Assembly (NCBI RefSeq): GCF_017875235.1
Contig: NZ_JAGGMI010000006.1
Span: 1 to 64,000, forward strand
DNA length: 64,000 nt
Direction of reading: 5' to 3'
Source: Asticcacaulis solisilvae
GTDB lineage: Bacteria > Pseudomonadota > Alphaproteobacteria > Caulobacterales > Caulobacteraceae
A program made the translations under genes and the position numbers. Below, piece after piece: positions 33,729 to 45,400 of this stretch. Each line of letters opens with the position of its first letter. Position 1 is the first letter of the stretch. The notes below the pieces were generated by a model that saw only the letters and a list, made by a program, of their open reading frames with translations, had not been told where the DNA came from and searched no databases.

Positions 33729-34542
33729 GTGGTTCTCCCCAATAGGCGTCCTCGATCTCCGCCCCGTAAATATCCTTCAGAATGTCGTCGCTCAGCCCGG
33801 CCGCAGGACCGTCGTAGACGATCTTGCCGTCTTTCAGCGCCAGGATACGATTGCAGTAGGTCTTGGCGTAATCGACCTGATGAAGGGTGACGATGACGCC
33901 GACCTTGTCGCGCTCGTTCAGGTCGACCAGAAGCTTCATGACCTTGCGCGCCGTTACCGGATCGAGCGATGCCACCGGCTCGTCGGCCAGCACAATCTCC
34001 GCCCCCTGAACAATGGCCCGGGCAATGGCGCCGCGCTGCTGCTGGCCGCCGGAAAGCGTGTTGGCGCGCTGGCCCGCCATGGCTGCGACGCCGACATGGT
34101 TGAGCGCGCGCATGACGGTCTGCTTTTCCTGCGAAGTCCAAAGGCCCATCAGGCTGCGCAGGCCGGAAATCTTGCCGAGAAAACCCAGGGCGACATTGGT
34201 GAACAAAGTCAGGCGGCCGACCAGGTTGAACTGCTGGGCGATCATGCCCATGCGGGACCGGATGGCGCGCACATCTGACGACAGGCGACCGTTTGCCTGG
34301 ACCGTGCTGCCGAGGACAGTCACCATGCCTTCGCCGCGGTCGATGGTGTGCAGGCCCGAAATCGACCGCAACAGGGTCGACTTCCCCGAACCGGACGGCC
34401 CGATCAGGGCAATGCGTTCGGGCGTGGTCATGGAAAAGGAAACGGCGTCGAGCGCCTTGTGAGTCACTGATCCACCCGCCGCTTTCGCCTTGCGGGTAAA
34501 GGTCTTGCTGATCGATCTGACCTCAACAAGCGGTGCCGGCAT
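33721..34542 (-). CDS. phnC: Phosphonate ABC transporter ATP-binding protein
   Basis: 273 residues. ABC motifs are Walker A GPSGSGKST (about 48-56), the Q-loop in MIAQQFNLVGRLT, the signature LSGGQQQRGAIARAI, Walker B EIVLADEP and the H-loop TLHQVDY. FNLVGRLTLFTNVALG is a PhnC-type segment. It is the first gene of the phnCDE operon. I looked for a Pho box in the 100 bp upstream and saw nothing convincing. Confidence 0.92.
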   Translation of the reverse strand: MPAPLVEVRSISKTFTRKAKAAGGSVTHKALDAVSFSMTTPERIALIGPSGSGKSTLLRSISGLHTIDRGEGMVTVLGSTVQANGRLSSDVRAIRSRMGMIAQQFNLVGRLTLFTNVALGFLGKISGLRSLMGLWTSQEKQTVMRALNHVGVAAMAGQRANTLSGGQQQRGAIARAIVQGAEIVLADEPVASLDPVTARKVMKLLVDLNERDKVGVIVTLHQVDYAKTYCNRILALKDGKIVYDGPAAGLSDDILKDIYGAEIEDAYWGEPHA

Positions 34543-34617
34543 GCAGGACCTCTGACAAACCCTTAAGCATTATGCGAACAGCCTGCACGCAGAGCGTGAC
34601 TATATGTACCGACGCAC

Positions 34618-34640
34618 AAAAACGTCCGCAGAAGCGGACG
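34618..34640 (-). terminator. Terminator downstream of the VanZ-like gene
   Basis: CGTCCGC and GCGGACG form a 7-bp stem with a 4-base loop; on the minus strand it is followed by TTTTTGTG. It separates the VanZ-like gene from phnC. Confidence 0.65.
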
Positions 34641-34773
34641 GAACTAAAAACAGATAGAAAGACTTATTAGCATTTTCATGACAGTTGCAACCGGATTTGA
34701 TGCGGCCGCGAGCTTTTGTCTCATGCTGTCCTGGAGTCTCCGGTCTTTCGAGGCAGGATGCAAGCCCTGCGTG

Positions 34774-35262
34774 TCACCAGGACCGGGGGCCGCGCACAGG
34801 CTCGCGCAGGCCACGTGTCCCGGCGGACGGCGTCGGCACGGCGGCGTCTTCGGGGCGCGGCATGTCCGAACGCCGGCGCATGCGCGTCCGTTCCCGCCCT
34901 TCTCCCCGCAGCGAGCGGCGCACGGCTTCGAACATCATCGGAACCACCGCCAGAAAGACGCCGGTCGCGTCCGCCAGCCAGTCCATGATGCTGCCGCTGC
35001 GGCCAATAAAGGGCTGAATGACTTCGATAATTCCGCCGATCGCCAGGCAGATCAGGACAACGTCCCATTTGCGCATGCGCGGCATGGCCAGAAGGCTCAG
35101 GGCGGCCAGGCCGTAGAAGGCCAGGATGTGCGATTCCTTGTCCGTCAGGCCGAACCTTTCCTCGGCGCCGCTGAATGGACCGAAGACGAGAATGGCAACC
35201 GTCGCGGTCAGGACCAGCAGGCTGGCGCGGATCAGAAAGGTGATTTTGGCGGCGCGGGACAT
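34774..35262 (-). CDS. VanZ-like family membrane protein
   Basis: 162 residues with about four hydrophobic segments (FLIRASLLVLTATVAILVF, ILAFYGLAALSLLAM, VVLICLAIGGIIEVIQPF, WLADATGVFLAVVPMMF). KESHILAFYGL and the EVIQPFIGRSGSIMDWLADATG segment match the VanZ-like domain. The C-terminal ~45 residues are Arg/Pro-rich and cytoplasmic. The family function is not established, although VanZ gives teicoplanin resistance in enterococci. It is on the same strand as, and 84 bp downstream of, the WecG/TagA-type glycosyltransferase, a pairing that suggests envelope polysaccharide work. Confidence 0.75.
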   Translation of the reverse strand: MSRAAKITFLIRASLLVLTATVAILVFGPFSGAEERFGLTDKESHILAFYGLAALSLLAMPRMRKWDVVLICLAIGGIIEVIQPFIGRSGSIMDWLADATGVFLAVVPMMFEAVRRSLRGEGRERTRMRRRSDMPRPEDAAVPTPSAGTRGLREPVRGPRSW

Positions 35263-35346
35263 GTGAACTCCGTTTGCCGATACACTAACGCCTTCACGCC
35301 AATTTACGGTAAAAGGGTATGGTAAACGGGCGTTAATCCCGCACCG

Positions 35347-36228
35347 TCACGCGGCATCCTGCGGCAGTCCGCTACCGGTGGACGGAAGGGTGTCGATATT
35401 TCGCATGCCCGCGTCCTTGCGGATTGGCAGGTCCACGACCGGCGCGATCGTCCTGGCCGGCATAGGCTGGGGATCAAGGTGACGCATCATGTCGCTGACC
35501 GCCAGGGGGACCAGGCTCCACGGCTCGATGAAATAACGTCCGAACAGGCGGACCGGATCATGGACAAAGCGCACCAGCCACTCCAACCCCGCACGCCCGG
35601 TCCAGCGCGGCGGCGTGAAGGTGACACCGGCTTCGTAGTCGAAGGCGCCGCCAACCGGCAGGATGACCGACGCAGGCAGATGGCGATAGTTGCGCTCCAC
35701 CCAGACCTCCTGACGCGGCATACCCATGCCGATCAGGATCACGTCCGGCGCCTCGACGGCCAATGTATTGAGCAAGGCATCGTTTTCCGGGCCGTTGATA
35801 TCGAAATAGCCGCTGTGAACGCGCAGGTGCAGGCCTGGATAGCGCGCGACGATACTGTCGTGCGAGGCCTGGATGTGCTCGGGATGGCCGCCGATGTGGA
35901 AGACCTTCCAACCCTGGTCTTGCGCCAACGTCCAGAAGGTGTCGCGGAAGTCGAGATAGGTGCAGCGGTGATCCGTCGACAGGCTGTAGCCCAGCAGGCG
36001 GCCCCAGGCGATCATCGGCGTCGAATCGATTTCGATCAGGTCCGCGCGCCGATACAGGGCGCGCATCTCCGGATGCTTGTGAAACAGATAGACGCTGTGC
36101 AGATTGTGGTTGGCGATGACCGTGCGCACGCCCTTGCCGACGCGCTCGGACACGAACTCCATGACCTGATCCGGTCTTACGACGTCGACCTCGACCCCCA
36201 GCAATTTCAGGCGATATGGAGTGCTCAT
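35347..36228 (-). CDS. WecG/TagA/CpsF-family glycosyltransferase (GT26), HfsJ-like
   Basis: 293 residues. The N terminus RLKLLGVEVDVVRPDQVMEFV, then IANHNLHSVYLFHKHPEMRALYRRADLIEIDSTPMIAWG (with the conserved Asp), VFHIGGHPEH, PDVILIGMGMPRQEVWVERN and VGGAFDYEAG are diagnostic of GT26. RAGLEWLVRFVHDPVRLFGRYF near the end is the membrane-associating region. Members transfer ManNAc-like sugars to lipid-linked acceptors. In Caulobacter the family member HfsJ is needed for holdfast synthesis, so a holdfast or exopolysaccharide role is a reasonable inference, not shown here. Confidence 0.9.
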   Translation of the reverse strand: MSTPYRLKLLGVEVDVVRPDQVMEFVSERVGKGVRTVIANHNLHSVYLFHKHPEMRALYRRADLIEIDSTPMIAWGRLLGYSLSTDHRCTYLDFRDTFWTLAQDQGWKVFHIGGHPEHIQASHDSIVARYPGLHLRVHSGYFDINGPENDALLNTLAVEAPDVILIGMGMPRQEVWVERNYRHLPASVILPVGGAFDYEAGVTFTPPRWTGRAGLEWLVRFVHDPVRLFGRYFIEPWSLVPLAVSDMMRHLDPQPMPARTIAPVVDLPIRKDAGMRNIDTLPSTGSGLPQDAA

Positions 36229-36356
36229 GGTTTCACCATACCCACCTATGCTTGCGATCGCCTAAAAAGTTAAAGTAAACGCTTCCTTAGCGCAGGAATT
36301 TGACGGTTTACGAACGCTTTCGCTCAATGGGATGTATGGCCGGCGGCGAAAAACAG

Positions 36357-36386
36357 AAAGGCCGCCGGAATTATCCAGCGGCCTTT
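36357..36386. terminator. Terminator downstream of the giant RTX gene
   Basis: AAAGGCCGC (36357-36365) pairs with GCGGCCTTT (36378-36386). On the minus strand it is followed by CTGTTTTT; on the plus strand by TGTTT. It lies 25 bp beyond the RTX gene stop. Confidence 0.8.
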
Positions 36387-36411
36387 TGTTTCAGCGATCC
36401 AAATCCGGGCC

Positions 36412-39400
36412 TCAGATGAAGTAGAGGTCGTCCTTGGTAACGGTGGCACCGCCCGAGATCAGGGCCAGCTCGAAAGCCGCGCCCGCGCCGTTGCCGTCGG
36501 CATCCCAGTACAGCTTGTGCGCCGCGCTGTCCCAGATGAATTGGGCCGACGCTCCGACAGCCGCCGCACCGACGGTGAACTCCGCAGCCGTCAGCACGTG
36601 GCCCGCGGCGAAGCCATAATCGGCGCCGGAGAAGACCAGGCGGTCCACACCGTGCTCGAAGTCGGTGATGTGGTCGTGGCCATTGATGGCGACCGACGAG
36701 AAGACGAAGTCGTCCGCCAGGGTACCGCCACCCAGCACGTCATTGCCATGGCCACCGACCAGGGTGTCAGTGCCCGAGCCGCCCGACAGTTTGTCGTGGT
36801 CGTTGCCGCCCACCAGGCTGTCATTGCCGTCCCAGCCGTTGACGGTGTCGTTGCCGAGACCGCCGGTCAGGGTGTTGTTGCCGACGTTGCCGTTGAGCTG
36901 GTTGGCCAGGCCGTTGCCCGTACCGCTGATGTCGGCGATGCCGGTCAGGTACAGGATTTCGGTGTCCGGCGTCAGGGCGAAGCTGATCGACGACTTCACC
37001 GTGTCGGTGCCCTCGCCGAAGTTTTCGTAGACCCGGTCACCGACGTGATCGACGACGTAGGTATCGTTGCCGATACCGCCGTACATCTGGTCGTTGTCGA
37101 TGCCGCCATCCAGGATGTCGTCACCGTCGCCGCCGCGCAGGGTATCCCAGCGCACGCCGCCATTCAGCACGTCGTTGTTTGCGCCGCCTTCCAGCGAGTC
37201 GGAGCCTTCGCCACCCGACAGCGAGTCGTTGCCAGCGCTGCCAAGCAGCGTGTCATGGCCCGCCCCGCCTTCCAGCGTATCATTGCCGGCAGCACCGTCG
37301 AGGATGTTGTTGCCGACATTGCCGCGGATGAGGTTGACGCCGCCATTGCCTGTGCCGTTGATGTTCGAGACACCGATCAGCTGCAGGTTTTCAAGGTTGG
37401 CGCTCAGCGTCCAGGTGACGTCCGACTGGACCTGATCGACAGCACCGTCGTCCACCGCCTGATCGACGGTTTCGTCGATCACATCGTTGACATCATCGAT
37501 GATATAGAGGTCCGCGCCAGCGCCGCCATAGAGGCTGTCGCGGCCCGAACCGCCGTCGAGACGGTCATTGCCGTTGCCGCCGTGGATCGAGTCGTTGCCA
37601 TCCCCGCCACGCAGGGTGTCGTTGCCGTCCAGGCCGCGCAGCGTATCGTTGCCGCCGAAGCCCGACAACGAGTCGCCGCCCGCGCCGCCGGAGAAGTTGT
37701 CCGGCGTGACATTGCCGTTCTGGTAGACGCCGGTATTGGCCGCGGTCGGGATGAAGTCGACGTCGTCGAAGCGCAAGGTTTCGACGCCCGTGACGTGATC
37801 CTGGCCCTGGTCGCCATTTTCCGGGAAGTTGTCGATGACGTAATAGCCACCCGAACCGTCCTGGGTAATGGTGTACTGAGAACGCAGGCCATAGAAACGG
37901 GCGATGTCGTTGCCGTCGCCGCCATTGACCAGGTCATGCCCTTCGTCGGAGGTGATGAAGTCATCACCGGTGCCGCCGTTGAGCGTATCCTGGCCGGCGC
38001 CGCCGAACAGGGTGTCATTGCCGATACCGCCATCGACCGCATCGACACCGAGGCCGGCATAAACCAGGTCGTTGTCGTCACCGCCGGACAGCGTGTCGTT
38101 GCCGGCGCTGCCGCTGAGGGTATCGTTGCCCGCTTCGCCCAGGATGGTACCCGTCGACCACAGGCCCGCATTGTCGGCGCCCGCGCCGCCGTACAGGTTG
38201 CCGGCGCCGTACAGGGTGTCGTTGCCGTTGCCGCCGCTCAGGAGGTTGGCGCCTTCGATATCGTAGAGATTATCGTTGTCGTCACCGCCGTTCAGCGTGT
38301 CGTTGCCGTGGTTGCCGGCCAGGCTGTCGTTGCCCGCGCCGCCGGAGATGGCGTCATCATTATTGTCGCCCTGGAGGGTGTCGTTGCCGGCCTCACCGTT
38401 CAGCGTATCGTTGCCGAAACCGCCGAGGACACGGTCGGCGCCGTCACCGGCATTGACCAGGTCGGTGCCGTCGTTACCGAGCAAGGTATCGTTGCCCGCG
38501 CCGCCGGCGACGACGTCATTGGCCGAACCGGCGTCGACGTAGTCGTTGCCGATACCCGCGATGATGCTGTCATCGCCCCCGCCGCCATAAACGAAGTCAT
38601 TGCCGTCGCCGGCATTGACCGTATCGGCCTCATCCAGCGCCGAGATCGAGTCGTCCGAAGCCGTGCCATTGAGGTTGTCGATGCCGTCCGTGCCGGTGAT
38701 GACCGCACCGCCGGAAATCGGGGTGAAGGTCATGTCGTTGAAGACCAGGCTTTCGGCGTTACGGACCGTATCCGAGCCGGTATTGCCGGCGTGGTCGATG
38801 ACCGCGAAGCTGCCGCCACCCAGGTCGACGACCGAGTAGTCGCCACGGTTGCCGTTGATGCGCACCGTGTCCGTACCATCGCCGCCGTCCAGCGTGTCGT
38901 CGCCGGCGCCGCCGGTGATGCTGTCGTCGCCCGTACCGCCGTTCAGCTCACCATTGCCGGCCAGCGTGTCGTTGCCTTCGTCGCCAGTAATGATGTTGAC
39001 GCCGTAGATATCGGTGATGATATCGTTGCCCGCGCCACCACGTAAGGAATCGTTGCCGACCCAGCCGTTGATGGTGTCGGCGCCGTCACCGGCATTGACG
39101 GTGTCGTCGCCATTGCCGCCGAACAGCGAGTCGAAGCCGTCGCCACCATTGATGGCGTCGTCCTGGTCGCCGCCGTCGATGGAGTCGTTGCCTTCGTCGC
39201 CGTAGAGGGCGTCTTCGCCCGCACCGCCGGTGATCGTGTCCTGCTCGATGCCGCCGAAGACCAGGTCGTCTTCGTCGCCGCCGACCAGGCTGTCGTTACC
39301 GGCTTCGCCGTAGATGCGGTCAGGCTCGGTGCCGCCCAGAACGGTGTCGTTGCCGTCACCGCCATAGAGGACGTCGGCGCCCGCCAGACCGTTGATCAGG

Positions 39401-42400
39401 TCGTCGCCGCCATAGCCCCAGACCGTGTCGTCGCCGGAGCTGGTATTGGTGTTGTCCGGACGCGTCGTGGTGACACCGGCGCTCGAATTGTCGCTGATCG
39501 TGTCGGCGCCGGCCGTACCGTAATATTCGTAGCCATAGTTCGGCGTACCGGTGTAGCTGCCGTCGAGGAAGATGAGGTCTTCGAAGCCGTAGATGGTGTC
39601 CGTGCCGTCCGGCGAATAGGCGCGGTTGTCGATGACCACGATCTTGCCGGCCGTTTCGACAACCGTGTAGTCGTTGCGGTTGCCCGCATAGACCGCCACG
39701 TCGCCGGCATCGCCGAACAGCTTGTCGTCGCCGCCGTCGCCGCGCAGGGTATCAATGCCCGTGCCGCCGAACAGCTGGTCGTCGCCGTAGCCGCCGCTCA
39801 GCGAGTCGTTGCCCGCATCGCCTTCCAGCGTGTCGGAGCCATAGCCCGCGCCGATGGTGTCGTTGCCCGCACCGCCGTAGAAGTGCTGGTCACCCGTCGA
39901 CCAGACATATTCGTAGAGCGCGTCATTGCCGTCATCGCCGTAGGCCTTAGCCTGGTCGCCGGCCGCGATCACGTCGTCGCCAGCGTCGCCGTGGACTGTG
40001 CCCCAGCCGGTGATGCCGTCATTGTCGTCACCGCCGCTGATGCTGCCGGAGCCGTAGATGTTGTCCTGACCGACGCCGCCCAGGACCGTACCCGTGCCGC
40101 TAAGCGTGTCGTTGCCGGCATCGCCCTGCAGCAGGTTGGCCGCGTTGTCGAAGTCGCTCAGGCTGTCATTGCCGTCGCCGCCATAGAGGTTATCGGCACC
40201 GGCTTCGCCGTTGAGGGTGTCGTTGTCGGCATTGCCGAACAGGGTATCGACGCCCGCGCCGCCCCAGACCAGGTCTTCGCCGTCGCCGCCGGAAACGAAG
40301 TCGTTGCCGGCATCGGCATAGACGACGTCGTAGCCGACGCCCGCCTCGATGCTGTCGTCGCCCTCGCCACCGCGAATCTGGTCGTTGCCGGCCAGGCCCT
40401 TCAGCGTGTCGTTGGCGCCGAGGCCGACCAGGCTGTCGTCATTGGCGCCGCCAGTCAGCGAATCGGGACCCGCAGTGCCGATCTGGATCTCGCCGGCATT
40501 GGCCGCCGTCAGGCCCAGGCTGATATCGGTGAAGACCGCCGTTTCGACGCCGCTCAAGGCATCGCTGCCTTCGTTGGAGCGGTTGGCGACGATGACGTAA
40601 CCACCGACGCCGTCTTCGATCACTGAGTAGTAGACGCGGTCACGGCCATATTGCGCAATGTCCGTGCCCGAGCCGCCGATGAGGGTGTCATCGTCCTGGC
40701 CGCCAGACAGGGTGTCGTCGGCGTCACCGCCGTCGACCGTATCCTTGCTCCAGTTGCCGTGGATCGTATCCGAGCCTTCGTTGCCTTCGAGGTATTGGCT
40801 GCCGTCGGCATAGTAGGGCGCCCAGCCGAAGACCAGGTCGTCACCCAGACCGCCCTTGCCGGTGCTGTCTCCGCCGACGCCCAGGGTGTCGTTCTGCTCG
40901 TTGCCTTCCAACTGGCCCCAGCCATAAACCGAGTCCAGGCCGGTGCCACCTTGCAGCGTGCCCGAGCCGTAGAGGTAGTCGTTGCCGTCCTCGCCCTGTT
41001 GCAGATCGTCGAAGCCATAGAGCGTGTCGTTGCCGATGCCACCACGCAGGGTCGAGGTGTTGGACTGCAGGTAGTCGTTGCCCTCGTCGCCGAACAGCTG
41101 GTTGAAACCGCTGTAGTCGGTGATCCGGTCGTTGTCCTCATTGCCGTGCAGGGTATCGGAACCCTGGTCGCCTTCGATCGTGTCGTCGCCTGCGTTACCA
41201 AAAGCTTCGTCACTGCCCGAACCGCCATAGATGTGGTCAAGCCCTTCGTCGCCGTACAGCGTATCCGCGCCCGAGTCCCCGAACAGCACGTCGTTGCCGA
41301 CATTGCCGTGGATGACGTCGTTGGCGTCGTCGCCGGACAGACGGTCATTGCCGTTATTGCCGTTGATGGTGTCGTCGCCCGAATCCCCGATCAGGATGTC
41401 GTCGAAGGCCGTGCCGGTATAGACGATGCCGGTATTGCCGCCGAACGGCAGGTCCAGTTCGTCGTCGGCAAAGACCAGCAGTTCGACGCCATAGAGGGTG
41501 TCGGTGCCTTCCGAGCCGGTCTTGGCGGTGATGACCGCGCCATCGGTGATATAGCCGTCACCATCGAGGTGATAGGTGATGATGTAATCGGCGCTTTCGA
41601 TGGTGACGTTGCCGAGGCCGTCATTGGTCTCGGTGCGGACCAGCATGTTGCCGCCGTAACGCGCCTTGTCGAAACCCGAACCGCCGTAGAGCAGGTCCGC
41701 GCCCTGGTGGCCCGTCAGGGTGTCGTCGTTCTGGCCGCCGACCAGGGTATCGTTGCCGCCATAACCGTACAGTTCGTCGGTGCCAAGGCCGCCGTCGAGG
41801 ACCTGATCGCCGCCGTCATAGGTCGACGGCGTATAGCCGTAGAGGGTATCGGCGCCTTCGCCGCCGAGGCCCGTGCCGCCGTGCTGGACATAGACGTGGT
41901 CGTCGTCGAGGCCGCCGTCGAGCGTGCCCGCGCCGAAGATGGTGTCGTCACCCGCATCGCCCGAAATGACCCCCGCGCCGCTGACATAGTCTTCGCCGTC
42001 ACCGCCGCCGACCGTACCGTTGGCCGTGATGGTGTCATTGCCCTGGCCGCCATCGACCGTATCGGTGCCTGCGCCGCCGGTGATGCTGTCATTGCCGGCG
42101 TCGCCGAGAATGCTGTCATTGCCCGCGCCGCCGTCGACGGTATCGTTGCCGCCGCCGCCGCTCAGCGAGTCGTCGCCGTCCTGGCCCAGCAGGGTATCTT
42201 CGCCCGTATCACCCAGGATGGCGTCGTTGCCGATGCCGCCGTCAAGGCGGTCGAAGCCACCGGCGCCATTGATGGTGTCGTTGCCGTCACCGCCCCAGAT
42301 GATGTCGTTGCCGATGTCGGCCGAGCCCGGCACGCTGGTCGTCGCCAGAGCCAGGGCCGCGCCCAGGACGTCGTCGCCAGCGCCGCCGGTGATGCTGTCG

Positions 42401-45400
42401 TCGTAATAGGTGCCCGCCAGGGTATCGTTGCCCGCAGTACCGTTGAAGACCTGGCCGGTATTGGCGTTCGACACCTCGAACTCGATATCGAAGGTGCGAA
42501 TGACGTCGAAGCTGTTCAGACGATCTTCGCCTTCGTCACCGTTGGAAGTGCGGTTGTCGACGACATAATAGCCGCCGGCGCCGTCCTGGATGATCGAATA
42601 CTGCTCACGGCGCTGGGCGTAGGTCGCGACGTCGTAGCTGTCGCCGCCGTCGAGGCTGTCATTGCCCTGCGCGCCGTTGACCGTGTCGTCACCGCCGCCG
42701 CCATTGATGGTGTCGTTGGCGTCGCCGCCGAACAGGGTATCGCTGCCCGTGCCGCCGTCGACACTGTCTGCGCCATAGTTGGCGTAGATGATGTCATCGC
42801 CCGCACCGCCGTCGAGCGTCTGCGCACCATCGACGGCGGTAAACGGATGCGCGCCGACCAGGGTATCGTTGCCGCCTTCGCCATAGCCCGTGCCGCCGGT
42901 ATAGACGGCGAGGGCGTCTTCGTCCGCGCCGCCGTAAAGCGTGCCCCAGCCGGTGACGGCATCGTTGCCCGCGCCGCCTTGCAGCACGCCGGTACCGCTG
43001 ACGGTGTCGTTGCCCGCACCACCGTCCAGGGTGCCGGTGCCGGTGACGGTGTCACCGTCTTCGCCGCCGAACAGCATGTTCTGGCCCAGGCTGTCGGTGA
43101 TCAGGTCCGCGCCGTTGCCGCCATAGACGGTGTCGTTGCCGGCGCCGCCATCCAGGCTGTCATTGTCGAAGTCCGGATTGCCGTCGACATTACCGTCGGC
43201 ATTGTCGGCGAAGCCGCCCACGGTCGCATTGGTGCCGTAGAGTACGTCCTGGCCGGTGCCGCCCAGCAGGGTGTCGTCGCCCGAGCCACCGATCATGGTG
43301 TCGTTGCCATACTCACCGCGGAGCACATCGTTGCCGATGCGGCCCAGCACCAGGTCGTGGCCGCCGCCGGCATTGACGCGGTCGAAGCCGGAGAGGGCAT
43401 CGATCGTGTCGGAACCATCGACGTCGGTGAAGAAGAACGGACCGGCGCCGGGGATCGAGTCGTCAGCGGTCGTGCCGTTGATCAGGCCGCCCACGACGGT
43501 CGGCGACAGGTAGTATTCGCCGTCTTCGAAGATCAGCAGCTCGATATTGGTCAGGGTGTCGGTGCCTTCCGGCGAACCGACGCGATTGTCGACGACTGTC
43601 GTGACACCGGCCACCGTCGTAATCGTGTAATCGGTGCTGATGCCGCTGTAGTAGGCGACGTCATAGCCCGCGCCACCGTTCATGGTGTCGTTGCCGTCCA
43701 GGTTCGAGTCGCCGAGGAAGATGTCCGCGCCCGCGCCGCCGTCCAGGCTGTCGTCGCCGTGCAGGCCTTCCAGCTTGTCGTTGCCGTCGCCGCCGATCAG
43801 GGTCTGCGCGCCATTCGCACCCGTGACTGTATCATCACCGGCGCCGCCCAGGCCCTGGCCGGTGCCGACCGTGACCTGGTCATTGCCCTCGCCGCCGTCC
43901 AGCGTGCCCGTGCCCATAAGGGTGTCGTTGCCCCCGTCACCGAACATCTGGTTATTGCCCGAGTAGTCGTTCAGGTGGTCATTGTCCGCACCACCGTGCG
44001 ACGTGTCGTTGCCGGTGCCTGCGTACAGTTCGTCCGCTTCGGTGCCGCCATCGAGGCTGTCGTCGCCTTCGAAACCGTACAGGGTGTCGTTGCCGGCAAA
44101 GCCCTGGACCGTATCGGCCAGCGGACTGGCGGTGATGTAGTTGTTGTCGGCATTGCCGTCATAGCTGCCGCCGCCGACCACGATGGTAACGTTGCCGGTG
44201 CGCAGGCCGGACGCACCATTGCCGTCGCTGACCTGATAGCTGAACGAGGTCGTGCCGACAAAGCCGCCGTTCGGCGAGAAGGTGAAGGTGCCGTCGGGGT
44301 TCCAGCTGAGCGTGCCGTTGAGGCTCGTCGTGTTGACACCGACCAGGGTCAGGGCGTCGCCATCGGCATCGGTGTCGTTGGCCAGCAGGCTGGTGCCGTT
44401 CAGGGTCTGGCCCGGCAGGACGGTATAGCTGTCATTGCCGACGACAGGCGCGGCGTTCTGAACATTCACGGTCACCGTCGCCGTATCGGTCAGGGTGCCG
44501 TCGCTGACCGTGTAGCTGAAGGTCGTCGTGCCGGCGAACTCGGCTTCCGGCGTGAAGACGAAGCCGCCATCGGCGCTGTAGGTCACCGTACCGCGCGTGC
44601 CGGTCGTGTTGATCGCCGTCACCGTCAGGGCGTCGCCGTTCGGGTCGGTATCGTTGGAAAGCACGCCCGGACCGGCAATCGTCAGGACATCGCCGGCATG
44701 GACCGAATAGTTGTCATTGACGCCGTTGGGCGCGGCCGACTCGACCGTGATCGAGACGGTCGCCGTATCGGTGCCGCCGGCGCCGTCGCTGACCGTGTAG
44801 CTGAAGGTGGTGACGCCCACAAAGCCCACCGTCGGCGTGAAGCTGAAGCTGCCATTGGCGTTGTGCGTAAGGGTACCCTGCAGGCCGGTCGTATCGACCG
44901 CTGACACCGTCAGCGGATTTCCGTCGACGTCCGAGTCATTGTTCAGGACGCCGGGAGCCGCGATGTTCAGGACCGCGCCGCCATTGACCGTATAACTGTT
45001 GTTGTTGGCGACGGGGTCGTCATTGACCGCCGTGACCTGGACGTTGACATTGCCGTTTGACGTCGTGAAGCCGTCCGACAGGATGTAGGTGATCTGTGCC
45101 AGGCCATTGAAGTTGGCCGAGGGCGTAAACACGATATTGCCGCCGCTGATGACCGCGCTGCCACCCGACACGCCGGCGATGCCGGTGATGGTCAGGGCGT
45201 CGCCGTCAGCGTCAGTATCGTTGCCGAGCAGGGTCGCGATCGAGATGTTGAGCGCATTGTCCTCGGCCGTCGTGGTCGAGTCGCTGCCAGCCACCGGGGC
45301 GGTATTGATGATGTAGGTCTGGTCGGAGAAGACCAGGGTGCGGATATTGGTCAGGGTGTCGGTGCCGTCATTGCCATCCGTGCCCGGCTGGTTGTCGGTG

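Noticed and set aside
34543-34660. Pho box before phnC
   Set aside because: No pair of CTGTCAT-like direct repeats with 11-bp period is visible.
36517-39045. 842-codon open frame on the plus strand
   Set aside because: Another antisense shadow of the RTX gene, for the same compositional reason.
40651-44904. 1,417-codon open frame on the plus strand
   Set aside because: It is the antisense of the RTX repeats. GGC/GGN and GAY-rich codons give few stops on the opposite strand; the translation is a low-complexity Ala/Val/Asp string without family features.
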